From contig NZ_FZOR01000012.1 of the NCBI RefSeq assembly GCF_900188445.1, positions 119,724 through 183,723 on the forward strand: a DNA stretch of 64,000 nt. Reading direction: 5' to 3'. The notes below the pieces were generated by a model, which saw nothing but the letters and a program-made list of their open reading frames with translations, was not told where the DNA came from and did no database searches. The first letter of the stretch is position 1; each line of letters opens with the position of its first letter. This document shows, piece after piece, positions 8,732 through 16,564 of the stretch. This stretch comes from Actinomadura meyerae (lineage in GTDB: Bacteria; Actinomycetota; Actinomycetes; Streptosporangiales; Streptosporangiaceae). A program made the translations under genes and the position numbers.

Positions 8732-8752
8732 AAACTAATCGCTCGTTCGTTT
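8732..8752. promoter_or_regulatory. Putative TetR operator between the membrane-protein and PlsC genes
   Basis: An AT-rich imperfect dyad in an otherwise GC-rich divergent intergenic region: left arm AAACTAATCG, right arm CGTTCGTTT, spacer CT. The position upstream of a TetR-linked membrane protein gene suggests an autoregulatory operator. The symmetry is incomplete. Confidence 0.4.
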
Positions 8753-8871
8753 ATTTTCCAGCCCCGGCCGGGATGACGCCCGTCACATGGCGGATCCGCA
8801 CCGCCCCGCACGGCCCTAGAGTCGGCTTCGCCGCCCTTGATCAGGAGCGGCGAAAGCTGCGAGGAGGCCGC

Positions 8872-9543
8872 GTGTTCTACGGTTTGGCGTCGCATACCGC
8901 GGGGCCCCTGCTCCGGTTGCTGCTCCGGCCGCGCGTCGAGGGGCGGGCCAACATCCCCGCCGAGGGCCGGGTCATTCTGGCCTGCAACCACCTGTCGTTC
9001 GTCGACACGTTCGTGCTGTCGCCCGTTGTCAGCCGCCGCGTCGCCTACCTGGCGAAGGCCGAGTACTTCGAGGTCCCCGGGCTCGGCGGGCGGCTGCTGC
9101 GGTGGGCGCTGCTCGCGCTCGGGAACGTGCCGATCAGGCGCGGCCCGACCCGCGCCGCCCTCCGTGCGCTGGAACGCGCCGGCGCGCTGCTGGAGGCCGA
9201 GGGAGCCGTGGCGATCTTCCCGGAGGGCAGCCGGTCCCCCGACGGGCGGCTCTACCGGGGCCGGACGGGCGTCGCGTGGCTGGCGCTCGCGACCGGCGCG
9301 CAGGTCGTCCCGGTGGCCATCGAGGGGGCCGAGCGGATCATCCCGCTCGGCACGTGGCGCCCCCGGCTCGGCACCCGCCCCCGCATCCGCTTCGGCGAGC
9401 CGATGGACTTCTCCCGCTACGCGGGCGCCGACCTGCCGCCGGGACGGCTGCGCCGCGTCGTCACCGACGAGATCATGAACGCCGTCCGCAAGCTCTCCGG
9501 CCAGGAGTACGCGGGCGTGTACAACCCCCGCGCCGACCCCTGA
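8872..9543 (+). CDS. 1-acyl-sn-glycerol-3-phosphate acyltransferase family protein (PlsC-like)
   Basis: A 223-residue PlsC-family acyltransferase with the catalytic NHxxxxD motif (CNHLSFVDTF, ~40 residues in), FPEGSRS, and a PVAIEGAE motif. The family transfers acyl chains from acyl-CoA or acyl-ACP to lysophosphatidate or related glycerolipids at the inner membrane face. The GTG start follows GAGGAGG. A TAGAGT hexamer at 8817-8822 could be its -10 element. It is transcribed divergently from the ABC-2-like gene. Length is normal for the family; substrate specificity is not determined. Confidence 0.9.
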   Translation: MFYGLASHTAGPLLRLLLRPRVEGRANIPAEGRVILACNHLSFVDTFVLSPVVSRRVAYLAKAEYFEVPGLGGRLLRWALLALGNVPIRRGPTRAALRALERAGALLEAEGAVAIFPEGSRSPDGRLYRGRTGVAWLALATGAQVVPVAIEGAERIIPLGTWRPRLGTRPRIRFGEPMDFSRYAGADLPPGRLRRVVTDEIMNAVRKLSGQEYAGVYNPRADP

Positions 9544-9753
9544 GCACCGCCCGCGCGGTCACAGGGTTCTCCCCCCGGCGTCGGCGTTAAGGGACACGAC
9601 ATCGGCCCGGTTGCGGACAGACCGGCAGGTCGCGCGTGGTGACATTTGAAAAACGGGCCCTCGGCAGGCGTGGAAGGGCGGCCTAGGCTGGGTCGCGTCC
9701 GTCCGGCACGCGCAGTCCGCGACACCACGACCACAGAACCGGCGGGGGCCGCC

Positions 9754-10770
9754 GTGAACGATGACTTCACGCACCGGGTGCTGCCCTACGACGGGGTGGA
9801 CGACTACCTCGGCGGCGCGGTGCCGTTCCTGCGGGACGGCATCGCGGCCGGCGACCGCGTTCTCGCCGTCTGCGGCACCGCGCGCGAGATGCTGCTGCGC
9901 GACGCCCTCGGCGGCGCCGCGGAGGCGGTCCTGTTCACCGACGCCGCCGCCTGGTACGCCCACCCGTCCCGGACCCTCGCCGACTGCCTCGGCGACGCCG
10001 CCGAGAGCGCCCGCCGGGGCCGCCGGCTGCGGCTGCTCGGCGAGCCGGCGTGGGCGACCCGGTCCCCGCTGGAGGTCGTCGAGTGGGAGCGGGCCGAGGC
10101 GCTGGTCAACATCGCGCTGCGCGGCACCGGCGCGTCCGTCCTGTGCCCGTACTCGACCACCCTGCCCGCCGCCGTCGTCGCGGCGGGCCGCAAGACCCAC
10201 CCCGAGACGGTGCGCGGCACCAGCGCCCGGCGCAACCCGGGCTTCGTCGACCCGTGGACGTTCTGCGCCCGCTGCGACGCCGACCCGCTGCCCCCGCCGC
10301 CGCCCGGCGCCGACACGCTGCCCCTCGACGACCGTCCCGACCTGTTCTGGCTGCGCGCCTGGATCACCGACTGCGCGCGGCAGACGCCGCTGCCCGAGGA
10401 GGGCCTCCAGCGGCTGCTGGTCGCGGCCACCGAGGTCGTCACCAACGCGCTCCGGCACGGCGCGCCGCCCGTCGTCCTGCGGATATGGGCGGACTCCGGC
10501 GGCGAGGACAGCGGCGGCACGGGCTCCGGCGGCGTCCACTCCAGCGGCGGGGACGCCTCGCTCGTCTGCGAGGTCGCCGACGCGGGCCGCTGGGCGCCCG
10601 GCACGGGGTACGGGCTGCTCCCGCCGCGCCCGCAGGGCGCTCTCGCCGACGAGCGGTTCGGCCTGTGGGCCGTCCGCCTGCTGTGCTCCACCGTCCAGAT
10701 CCGGACAGGGGAGAACGGCACCACCGTCCGGCTGCGGTTCGCGCTCCCCGGCCGGAACGGCGCAGGCTAG
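9754..10770 (+). CDS. MEDS-HATPase anti-sigma-type regulator (RsbA family), copy 1
   Basis: A 338-residue protein with two domains. Residues ~1-185 are a MEDS (DcmR-type sensory) domain: HRVLPYDGVDDYLGGAVPFLRDGIAAGDRVLAV, with the conserved LCPYSTTLP and KTHPETV motifs. Residues ~200-338 are an HATPase of the RsbW/SpoIIAB type with N-box ATEVVTNALRHG and a terminal ERFGLWAVRLL motif. A Gly/Ser-rich insert (GGEDSGGTGSGG) sits inside the ATPase domain. Proteins of this type act as serine kinases or anti-sigma factors in partner switching. The start is GTG after GGCGGGGG. It is the first of three MEDS genes in a row. Confidence 0.88.
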   Translation: MNDDFTHRVLPYDGVDDYLGGAVPFLRDGIAAGDRVLAVCGTAREMLLRDALGGAAEAVLFTDAAAWYAHPSRTLADCLGDAAESARRGRRLRLLGEPAWATRSPLEVVEWERAEALVNIALRGTGASVLCPYSTTLPAAVVAAGRKTHPETVRGTSARRNPGFVDPWTFCARCDADPLPPPPPGADTLPLDDRPDLFWLRAWITDCARQTPLPEEGLQRLLVAATEVVTNALRHGAPPVVLRIWADSGGEDSGGTGSGGVHSSGGDASLVCEVADAGRWAPGTGYGLLPPRPQGALADERFGLWAVRLLCSTVQIRTGENGTTVRLRFALPGRNGAG

Positions 10771-10875
10771 GCCCGGCGAGGTGAACGCAGCGTGAGGCGC
10801 TCCATGCGTTGGGCTTCCAAAACCCCGCGAGCGGCGTACCCTGAACAGATCCGCCCCGAACCCGATGGGCAGGCC

Positions 10876-11793
10876 ATGACGACACCCTGGTTCGCCAAGC
10901 GCCCCGTCAGCGCCGTCCGGCCCGGAGACCACGGCTGGCTGGCCTACAGCGGCCCCGAAGAGCGCGACCGCGTCATCGGGCCCTTCCTCCGCGAGGGCCT
11001 GCTGACCGACGAGAAGGTCGTGTACGTCACCGGCCTGCCCGCCGAGCGGCTGCCCGGCCTGGGCGGCGGGGCGGGCGGCATCGACGTGGACGAATGCGTG
11101 CGCTCGGGCCGGCTGCGCGTCCTCTCGCGGCAGGACGCGTGCCTCGACCGCGGCGGCGCCTTCGCCCCCGCGATGATGCTCGACACCATCGAACGGGAGG
11201 TCGGCGGCGCGTTCGACCAGGGGTTCCGCGCGGTGCGCCTCACCACCGACTACAGCTGGCTGTTCCGCGAGCCGGAACCCGCCGGCCTCGGCTCGATGCT
11301 GGGCTGCGAGCACGAGGTCGACGACGCCGTCGCGCCGAGCACGATGGCGATGGCCATCTGCCAGCTCGACCGGCGCGCCTGCCCGCCCGACCAGCTCATC
11401 GCCCTCCGCGACACACACGAGGTCCTCGTGGAAGTGAACCCCGAGTTCGACGACGGGATCCTGAAGATCGTGCGCACCTTCGAGCCCGCCGGGCTGCGGA
11501 TCGAGGGCGAACTGGACGCCGCCCGGCACACCGTGGTCGCCGAGAGCCTCGCCCAGCTGGTCGCGCAGCGCGGCACCGTCCACCTCGACCTGTCCCGGCT
11601 CGGCTTCATCGACATCGGCGGGCTCAACCTGCTGGCCCGGCACGCCACCCGGCTGCCCGCCGACCGGTCGATGGTCCTCGACCACCTGCGGCCGAACGTG
11701 GAGGGCGTGATCGACGCGGTCGGCTGGAACCGGCTGCCGGGCCTCACCCGCGGCGCGGGGTGCGGAGCTCCCGAAACGGAGGACTACGCCTGA
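10876..11793 (+). CDS. MEDS-STAS anti-anti-sigma-type protein
   Basis: A 305-residue protein: an N-terminal MEDS domain (VRPGDHGWLAYSGPEERDRVIGPF, LTTDYSW, CQLDRRAC) and a C-terminal STAS domain (LRIEGELDAA, then VHLDLSRLGFIDIGGLNLL). STAS anti-sigma antagonists normally have a phosphorylatable Ser directly after the Asp of the F-x-D-S-x-G motif; here the motif is FIDIGG, with no Ser or Thr. It may therefore bind its HATPase partner without being controlled by phosphorylation. Its TGA overlaps the ATG of the next gene by one base. Confidence 0.87.
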   Translation: MTTPWFAKRPVSAVRPGDHGWLAYSGPEERDRVIGPFLREGLLTDEKVVYVTGLPAERLPGLGGGAGGIDVDECVRSGRLRVLSRQDACLDRGGAFAPAMMLDTIEREVGGAFDQGFRAVRLTTDYSWLFREPEPAGLGSMLGCEHEVDDAVAPSTMAMAICQLDRRACPPDQLIALRDTHEVLVEVNPEFDDGILKIVRTFEPAGLRIEGELDAARHTVVAESLAQLVAQRGTVHLDLSRLGFIDIGGLNLLARHATRLPADRSMVLDHLRPNVEGVIDAVGWNRLPGLTRGAGCGAPETEDYA

Positions 11794-12728
11794 TGGCACT
11801 GGAGCACAGGGCCTTCCTGTACCGCGGCACCGACGACTTCCTGTCGGTCTCGGTGCCGTACCTGAGAGCCGGGCTCGAACGCGGTCAGAACGTCGTGGCG
11901 GTGGTGCGCGAACCCCACCTCTCCGCACTGCGCGACACGCTCGGCGACGCCGGGGTCGGCTACGTCGACTCGGCCGATTTCTACCAGCACCCCGTCCGCA
12001 CGCTGCGCGACTACCAGGCCATCGTGAAGCAGAGCGCGCCACGCGGCGTGTGCGCGCTCGCCGAACCGATCTGGGAGGGCTGGGACGAGCGGCAGACCCT
12101 GGAGTGGATCCGCTACGAGTCCCTCATCAACGTGGTGTTCAAGGACGCCGACGCCAGCGCGCTGTGCCCCTACGACACCGAGTCGCTGCCGCCGCGCGTC
12201 CTCGCGGAGGCGCGGCGCACCCATCCGCTGCTGGTGGCCCCCGGCCACGAGGGCGCGAACGACGAGTACATCGACCCGGTGGCGTTCGGCTCCGACTGCG
12301 ACCGCGACCTGCGCTCGCGCCGCAGCCCCCGCCCCGACCGGCCGGGCGAGGCCGAGTACCTGCCGATCGACGGCGCCGACCTGCACCGCCTCCGGTCGTT
12401 CGTCTCCGTCCGGGCGCGCGCGCACGGCCTCCGCGAGCAGGCCGAGCAGAACCTCGTCACGGCCGTGAACGAGGTCGCGGCGAACGCGCTCCAGCACGGC
12501 ACGCCGCCGATCGGCCTGTGGATGTGGCGGGACGGCCCCGACCTGGTCTGCGAGGTCGGCGACCACGGGTTCTGGCGCCCCGGCCCCGGCCCGCTGACCG
12601 GCTTCGTCCCGCCCGAGACGGCCCTCCAGAGCGGGTTCGGCCTGTGGACCGTCCGCCTCCTGGTCGACCTGATGGAATTGCGCGCCGGCTGGGACGGCAC
12701 ATTCGTGCGCCTCCGCAAGCGCCCCTAG
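11793..12728 (+). CDS. MEDS-HATPase anti-sigma-type regulator (RsbA family), copy 2
   Basis: A 311-residue paralogue of the gene at 9754: MEDS domain (HRAFLYRGTDDFLSVSVPYLRAGL, LCPYDTESLP, RRTHP) followed by an RsbW-type HATPase with N-box VNEVAANALQHG, a G-box around CEVGDHGFW, and SGFGLWTVRLL. The start overlaps the stop of the STAS gene (TGATG), so the STAS protein and this kinase are probably made in step. The gene ends at a CTAG palindrome that also provides the stop of the convergent gene. No sigma factor of the SigB/SigF type is visible nearby. Confidence 0.88.
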   Translation: MALEHRAFLYRGTDDFLSVSVPYLRAGLERGQNVVAVVREPHLSALRDTLGDAGVGYVDSADFYQHPVRTLRDYQAIVKQSAPRGVCALAEPIWEGWDERQTLEWIRYESLINVVFKDADASALCPYDTESLPPRVLAEARRTHPLLVAPGHEGANDEYIDPVAFGSDCDRDLRSRRSPRPDRPGEAEYLPIDGADLHRLRSFVSVRARAHGLREQAEQNLVTAVNEVAANALQHGTPPIGLWMWRDGPDLVCEVGDHGFWRPGPGPLTGFVPPETALQSGFGLWTVRLLVDLMELRAGWDGTFVRLRKRP

Positions 12729-13213
12729 CCCGCAGGGCGGTACCCGGCTCCGGGGGTCGGGCTCGCCGTGGGCGCCGGGCCGGTCGGAGACGGCGTCTGC
12801 ACGCTGCTCGGCGGGCTCGCCGATGGCGCGCCCCCCGGCCGCGAAGGCTCCGGTACCGCACCCATCCCGGGCACCGGGCTGCTCGGTGACGGCACCGGCG
12901 GCCCGGTCCACGGCTCCGGCGGGACGGTCCGCGGCTCCGGCGACGCCGGCGACACGGGAGACACCGGCGGCGCCATCGGACGGGGCGGCTCCGGCTCCCG
13001 CACCCCCGGCCAGACCAGCACCGCGACCGCCACCAGCACGGCGGCGGTGACCGCGGCCGCCAGCGTCGGCAGCGTCCATCGCCGCACGGCGCGCGCGGGC
13101 GCGGCGGCCCGCCCCGCGTCCTGGAACCGGCGCACGGCGGCCGGGTCCGGGCGGATCCCGTCGGCGGCGGCACGGTAGTGCTCGCGCAGCAGGGCGTCCA
13201 GGTCGTCGCTCAC
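12725..13213 (-). CDS. Single-span membrane protein with Pro/Ser-rich outer tail, possible anti-sigma factor
   Basis: A 162-residue protein: a ~45-residue acidic N-terminus (DDLDALLREHYRAAADGIRPD), one transmembrane helix (LPTLAAAVTAAVLVAVAVLVW) and a ~95-residue Pro/Ser/Thr-rich tail. The GTG start overlaps the TGA of the sigma factor gene by 4 bp. Genes cotranscribed after SigE-type ECF factors often encode membrane anti-sigma factors; there is no visible zinc-binding HxxxCxxC motif, so the role is inferred from context and topology only. The stop lies in a CTAG shared with the MEDS gene. Confidence 0.75.
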   Translation of the reverse strand: MSDDLDALLREHYRAAADGIRPDPAAVRRFQDAGRAAAPARAVRRWTLPTLAAAVTAAVLVAVAVLVWPGVREPEPPRPMAPPVSPVSPASPEPRTVPPEPWTGPPVPSPSSPVPGMGAVPEPSRPGGAPSASPPSSVQTPSPTGPAPTASPTPGAGYRPAG

Positions 13214-13722
13214 GCCCGGTCCTCCCTCATGTGCTTCCGCAGCGCGGCCATGGCCCGCGCGGTGTGGCTCTTCACCGTCCCCCGGGAGATCCCGAGCGTC
13301 GCGGCGATCTCCTGCTCGCTCAGATCGCACCAGTACCGCAGCACGACCACCGCGCGCTGCTTGGCGGGCAGCGCGCGGAGCACCTCGTCGAGGTCGCCCC
13401 CGGCGGCCCCCGCCGCCGGGGGCGCGCCCGCGAGCCGCTCCACGTCCGCGACGGACCCCACCGGGGTGTCGCGGCGGCGGGCCCAGCGCTTCTTCTCGTC
13501 GATGGCGAGGTTCACCAGGACCCGCCGCGCGTACGCCTCCGGGTCCCCGTCCGCGAGCCGCGCCCACCGCCGCGCGACCCGCTCGTAGGCGGTCTGGAGC
13601 AGGTCCTCGGCGAGGTGCCGGTCGTAGACGAGGAACACGGCGGTGCGCAGGAGCCGGCCCGCGGTGGCGGCCACGAACTCGTCGAACGCGGTCTCCGCCC
13701 CGCGCACCTCCTGGGCGCTCAA
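13210..13722 (-). CDS. ECF RNA polymerase sigma factor, SigE family
   Basis: A 170-residue ECF sigma factor. Region 2 includes LAEDLLQTAYERVARRW; region 4 is LPAKQRAVVVLRYWCDLSE followed by QEIAATLGISRGTVKSHTARA. It belongs to the short SigE-type ECF class of actinobacteria. The TTG at 13722 gives the usual N-terminal length; GTG at 13707 is an alternative but would sit directly on a possible ribosome site. It is the middle gene of a tight three-gene unit (17 bp and -4 bp gaps). Whether it is controlled by its neighbours is inferred from the layout. Confidence 0.9.
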   Translation of the reverse strand: MSAQEVRGAETAFDEFVAATAGRLLRTAVFLVYDRHLAEDLLQTAYERVARRWARLADGDPEAYARRVLVNLAIDEKKRWARRRDTPVGSVADVERLAGAPPAAGAAGGDLDEVLRALPAKQRAVVVLRYWCDLSEQEIAATLGISRGTVKSHTARAMAALRKHMREDRA

Positions 13723-13738
13723 CGTGGACAGACCGCAC

Positions 13739-14224
13739 CTACCCGCTGTGCGTGGGCACGGGCACCGCGCTCTGCGCCGGCGCTCCCCCCGGTGCGGCCT
13801 CCGCGCAGTCCGGCGGCGCCGGCACGGGCGTCCCCGGCCGCGACGGGACCGCGCTCGCCGAGGGCGCGGGCTTCCCCGCCGGCACGCTCGGCACGGGAGA
13901 GGGCGCCGCCTTCCGCGGCGAGACCGACGGCACCGGCGTCGGCGGGACGGGCTCGGGCGTCACGGCCTTGGGAGGTTCCGTCGGGGTGGGCACGGGGCTC
14001 GCCGGGCGGGTCGACGGCGCCGGTTCCGCCGGGCAGGTCGTGCTGGGCTCGGGGACGGGCGACGGCGGCGAGGCGTGGATCGTCTGCTCGTGCGCGGCGG
14101 GCGCCGCGGCCGGAGACGAGCCCGGCCCGGTACCGAGCCAGACGCCCGCGCCGACGACCCCGGCCGCGCCGAGCCCGGCCAGCGCGAGCAGCGGCCCGCG
14201 GCGGATGCGACCCTTGTCGATCAT
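13739..14224 (-). CDS. Secreted or membrane-anchored Pro/Ala-rich protein
   Basis: A 161-residue protein with a basic start (MIDKGRIRRG), a hydrophobic segment (LLALAGLGAAGVVGAGVWLG) acting as signal or anchor, then ~125 residues dominated by Pro, Ala, Ser and Thr with two Cys (TTCPAEP and PPDCAEA). No known domain is recognisable. The ATG has GAGGAG upstream. It is the first gene of the operon with the SigE-type sigma factor, so it could be a cell-envelope partner or target of that regulon. Low complexity makes homology assignment unsafe. Confidence 0.72.
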   Translation of the reverse strand: MIDKGRIRRGPLLALAGLGAAGVVGAGVWLGTGPGSSPAAAPAAHEQTIHASPPSPVPEPSTTCPAEPAPSTRPASPVPTPTEPPKAVTPEPVPPTPVPSVSPRKAAPSPVPSVPAGKPAPSASAVPSRPGTPVPAPPDCAEAAPGGAPAQSAVPVPTHSG

Positions 14225-14348
14225 GTTGCTCCTCGGGGGAGATGTCCGTACACCCCCGAACAACCCCCGCCCGGCCCCGCCGGGTTGTCATGCCGCCGCG
14301 TTTTTCTCGCCCGGACCCGGAAGGCTCCCGCCCCGGACGGCTCCGGCG

Positions 14349-14969
14349 TCAGGCGGGGCCGGCCGCCGCCAGGGCGGCGGGGATCAGCGCGGCGAGCTCG
14401 CGGAACGCCCGGCCGCGGTGGCTGATCGCGTCCTTCTCCGCCGGGGCCATCTCGGCGGTGGTGCGGGTCTCCCCGTCCGGGACGAAGATCGGGTCGTAGC
14501 CGAACCCGCCGGTGCCGCGCGGCTCGCGGATCACCGTGCCGCGCATCAGGCCCTCGACGGCGTGCTCGCCGCCGCCCGGCACGACCAGGACGGCCGCGCA
14601 CACGAAGGCGCCGCCGCGCCGGTCGTCGGCGACGTCGGCGAGCTGGTCGAGCAGGAGCTGGAGGTTGGCGGTGTCGCGGTCGCCCGTGGCCGCGCCGAAC
14701 CGGCCCGACCAGCGGGCCGACAGCACGCCCGGCATGCCGTTCAGCGCGTCCACCGCCAGGCCGGAGTCGTCGGCGACGGCGGGCAGGCCGGTGAACGCGG
14801 CGATCGCGCGGGCCTTCAGGAGCGCGTTGCCCTCGAACGTCAGCTCGGTCTCGGCGACGTCGGGCGCGCCCGGGAACTCGTCCAGGCCGACGACGTCGAG
14901 ATCGCCGAGGATGCGGCGCAGCTCGGCGACCTTGCCCCGGTTGTGGGTGGCGAGGACGATCCGGCTCAT
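14349..14969 (-). CDS. rdgB: Non-canonical purine NTP pyrophosphatase (RdgB/HAM1)
   Basis: A 206-residue Ham1/RdgB protein that hydrolyses ITP, dITP and XTP to the monophosphates, keeping damaged purines out of nucleic acids. Diagnostic segments are the N-terminal [40 protein letters not shown], and the C-terminal GFGYDPIF followed by [12 protein letters not shown]. Length is normal. The start overlaps the stop of rph by 4 bp (ATGA). The rph-rdgB pair matches Rv1340-Rv1341 in M. tuberculosis. Confidence 0.96.
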   Translation of the reverse strand: MSRIVLATHNRGKVAELRRILGDLDVVGLDEFPGAPDVAETELTFEGNALLKARAIAAFTGLPAVADDSGLAVDALNGMPGVLSARWSGRFGAATGDRDTANLQLLLDQLADVADDRRGGAFVCAAVLVVPGGGEHAVEGLMRGTVIREPRGTGGFGYDPIFVPDGETRTTAEMAPAEKDAISHRGRAFRELAALIPAALAAAGPA

Positions 14970-15685
14970 CCGCCGAGCGCCTCCTTCTGGATCCGGGTGA
15001 GGTCGGCGCAGCCGGCGGCGGCGAGGTCGAGCAGGGCGTCCAGCTCGGCGCGGTCGAAGGGGGCGCCCTCGGCGGTCCCCTGCACCTCGACGAACCGGCC
15101 GTCGCCGGTGCAGACGACGTTCATGTCGGTGCCGGCGGCGGAGTCCTCCTCGTAGCAGAGGTCGAGGCGGGCCTCGCCGTCCACGACGCCGACGCTCACC
15201 GCCGCCACCGAGGTGATCAGCGGGTCGCCCTTCAGCAGCCGCCGCTCGCGCATCCAGCCGACCGCGTCGGCGAGCGCCACGTAGGCACCGGTGATCGCGG
15301 CGGTGCGGGTGCCGCCGTCGGCCTGCAGGACGTCGCAGTCGAGCTGGACGGTGTTCTCGCCGAGCGCCTTCAGGTCCAGGCAGGCGCGGACCGAGCGGCC
15401 GATCAGCCGGGAGATCTCATGGGTGCGCCCGCCGATCCGGCCCTTGACGGACTCGCGGTCGTTGCGGGTGTTGGTCGCGCGCGGCAGCATCGCGTACTCG
15501 GCGGTGACCCAGCCGAGGCCGCTGTCGCGGCGCCAGCGGGGCACCGACTCCTGCACGGACGCGGCGCACAGCACCCGCGTCGCGCCGAACTCGACGAGCA
15601 CCGATCCCTCGGCGTGGTCGAGCCATCCGCGCTGGATGCGGACGGGGCGGAGCTGGTCTGGAGCGCGATCATCGGGGCGGGCCAT
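14966..15685 (-). CDS. rph: Ribonuclease PH
   Basis: A 239-residue 3'-to-5' phosphorolytic exoribonuclease that trims tRNA 3' ends. Typical segments include [53 protein letters not shown] in two stretches, and [19 protein letters not shown] with the phosphate-binding GGTRT. Full length. TAGGGT ends 7 nt before the ATG, so the rph-rdgB transcript may be leaderless. It stands 100 bp downstream of the MBL-fold gene. Confidence 0.97.
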   Translation of the reverse strand: MARPDDRAPDQLRPVRIQRGWLDHAEGSVLVEFGATRVLCAASVQESVPRWRRDSGLGWVTAEYAMLPRATNTRNDRESVKGRIGGRTHEISRLIGRSVRACLDLKALGENTVQLDCDVLQADGGTRTAAITGAYVALADAVGWMRERRLLKGDPLITSVAAVSVGVVDGEARLDLCYEEDSAAGTDMNVVCTGDGRFVEVQGTAEGAPFDRAELDALLDLAAAGCADLTRIQKEALGG

Positions 15686-15692
15686 GGACCCA

Positions 15693-15698
15693 ACCCTA
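15693..15698 (-). promoter_or_regulatory. -10 hexamer TAGGGT for leaderless rph
   Basis: TAGGGT sits 7 nt upstream of the rph ATG with no ribosome binding site between, consistent with transcription starting at the ATG. Confidence 0.5.
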
Positions 15699-15784
15699 GC
15701 GGCCCGGCACCGTGCGGCCGCACCCCGCGACCGGCCGGGCCGGGCGGGGCCGGGGCGAGCGCGCCCGCCGCGCCGGGCGTCCGG

Positions 15785-16534
15785 TCACAGGTCGTAGACG
15801 GCGCCGACCTCGGCGAGCTCGATCGGGCCCTGGAAACCGCTGGCCTTCGCCTCGGCGAGCGTCTCGGACGGGTCGTTCCACGGCAGCAGGTGGGTGAGGA
15901 CGAGCCGCCCGACCCCGGCGCGCTCGGCGTGCTCGCCCGCCGAGCGGCCCGTCAGGTGCATGTCCGGCGGCAGCTCCGGGCGGTCGGCGAACGCCGCCTC
16001 GCACAGGAACAGGTCGGAGCCCTCCGCCAGCCGGACCAGGGCGTCGCTGTGCCCGGTGTCGCCGGAGTAGGTGAGGACGCCGCCGCCGTGCTCGACCCGC
16101 AGCGCGTACGCCTCGACGGGGTGGTTCACCAGCGCGGTGGTCACCGTGAACGGGCCGATGGACACCGGGCCCGGCTCAAGGTCGCGGAAGTCGAAGGTGT
16201 CGGTCATCTCGGGGTTCGGATCGAGCTCGTACGCCTTGATCATGTGCTCGGCGGTGCCCCGGGGACCGTAGACGGGGATGCGCGGCGCCGGGCCGCCGGG
16301 ACAGTACGTCCGCGCGATCCAGTAGACCGTGAGGTCGAGGCAGTGGTCGGGGTGCAGGTGCGAGATGCAGATGGCGTCGATGTCCAGCACGTGGTGGAAG
16401 CGCTGGAGGCTGCCGATCGCACCGTTGCCGATGTCGAGGAGCAGGGAGAACCCGTCCGCCTCGACCAGGTAGCTGGACGCGGGACTGTCCGGCCCAGGGA
16501 AACTGCCGGAGCAGCCGATCACAGTGACCCGCAC
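15785..16534 (-). CDS. MBL-fold metallo-hydrolase, Rv1339-type (probable cyclic-nucleotide phosphodiesterase)
   Basis: A 249-residue metallo-beta-lactamase-fold enzyme. The metal-binding motif is SHLHPDHCLD (HxHxDH), with further ligands in YSGDTGHSD and LTHLLPW. It begins VRVTVIGCSGSFPGPDSPASS, which closely matches actinobacterial Rv1339-type proteins; Rv1339 has been reported as an atypical cAMP phosphodiesterase. The GTG at 16534 has AGGAGG 7 nt upstream; GTG at 16540 would be too close to it. It lies between murI and rph exactly as in the mycobacterial block. Confidence 0.9.
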   Translation of the reverse strand: MRVTVIGCSGSFPGPDSPASSYLVEADGFSLLLDIGNGAIGSLQRFHHVLDIDAICISHLHPDHCLDLTVYWIARTYCPGGPAPRIPVYGPRGTAEHMIKAYELDPNPEMTDTFDFRDLEPGPVSIGPFTVTTALVNHPVEAYALRVEHGGGVLTYSGDTGHSDALVRLAEGSDLFLCEAAFADRPELPPDMHLTGRSAGEHAERAGVGRLVLTHLLPWNDPSETLAEAKASGFQGPIELAEVGAVYDL

Positions 16535-16564
16535 GCTCACTCCTCCTCTTAGGTCCCCGAGGAA

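Noticed and set aside
12725..13213. Zinc-binding anti-sigma (ZAS) domain next to the SigE-type factor
   Set aside because: The expected HxxxCxxC motif is absent; the protein contains no Cys in its cytoplasmic part.
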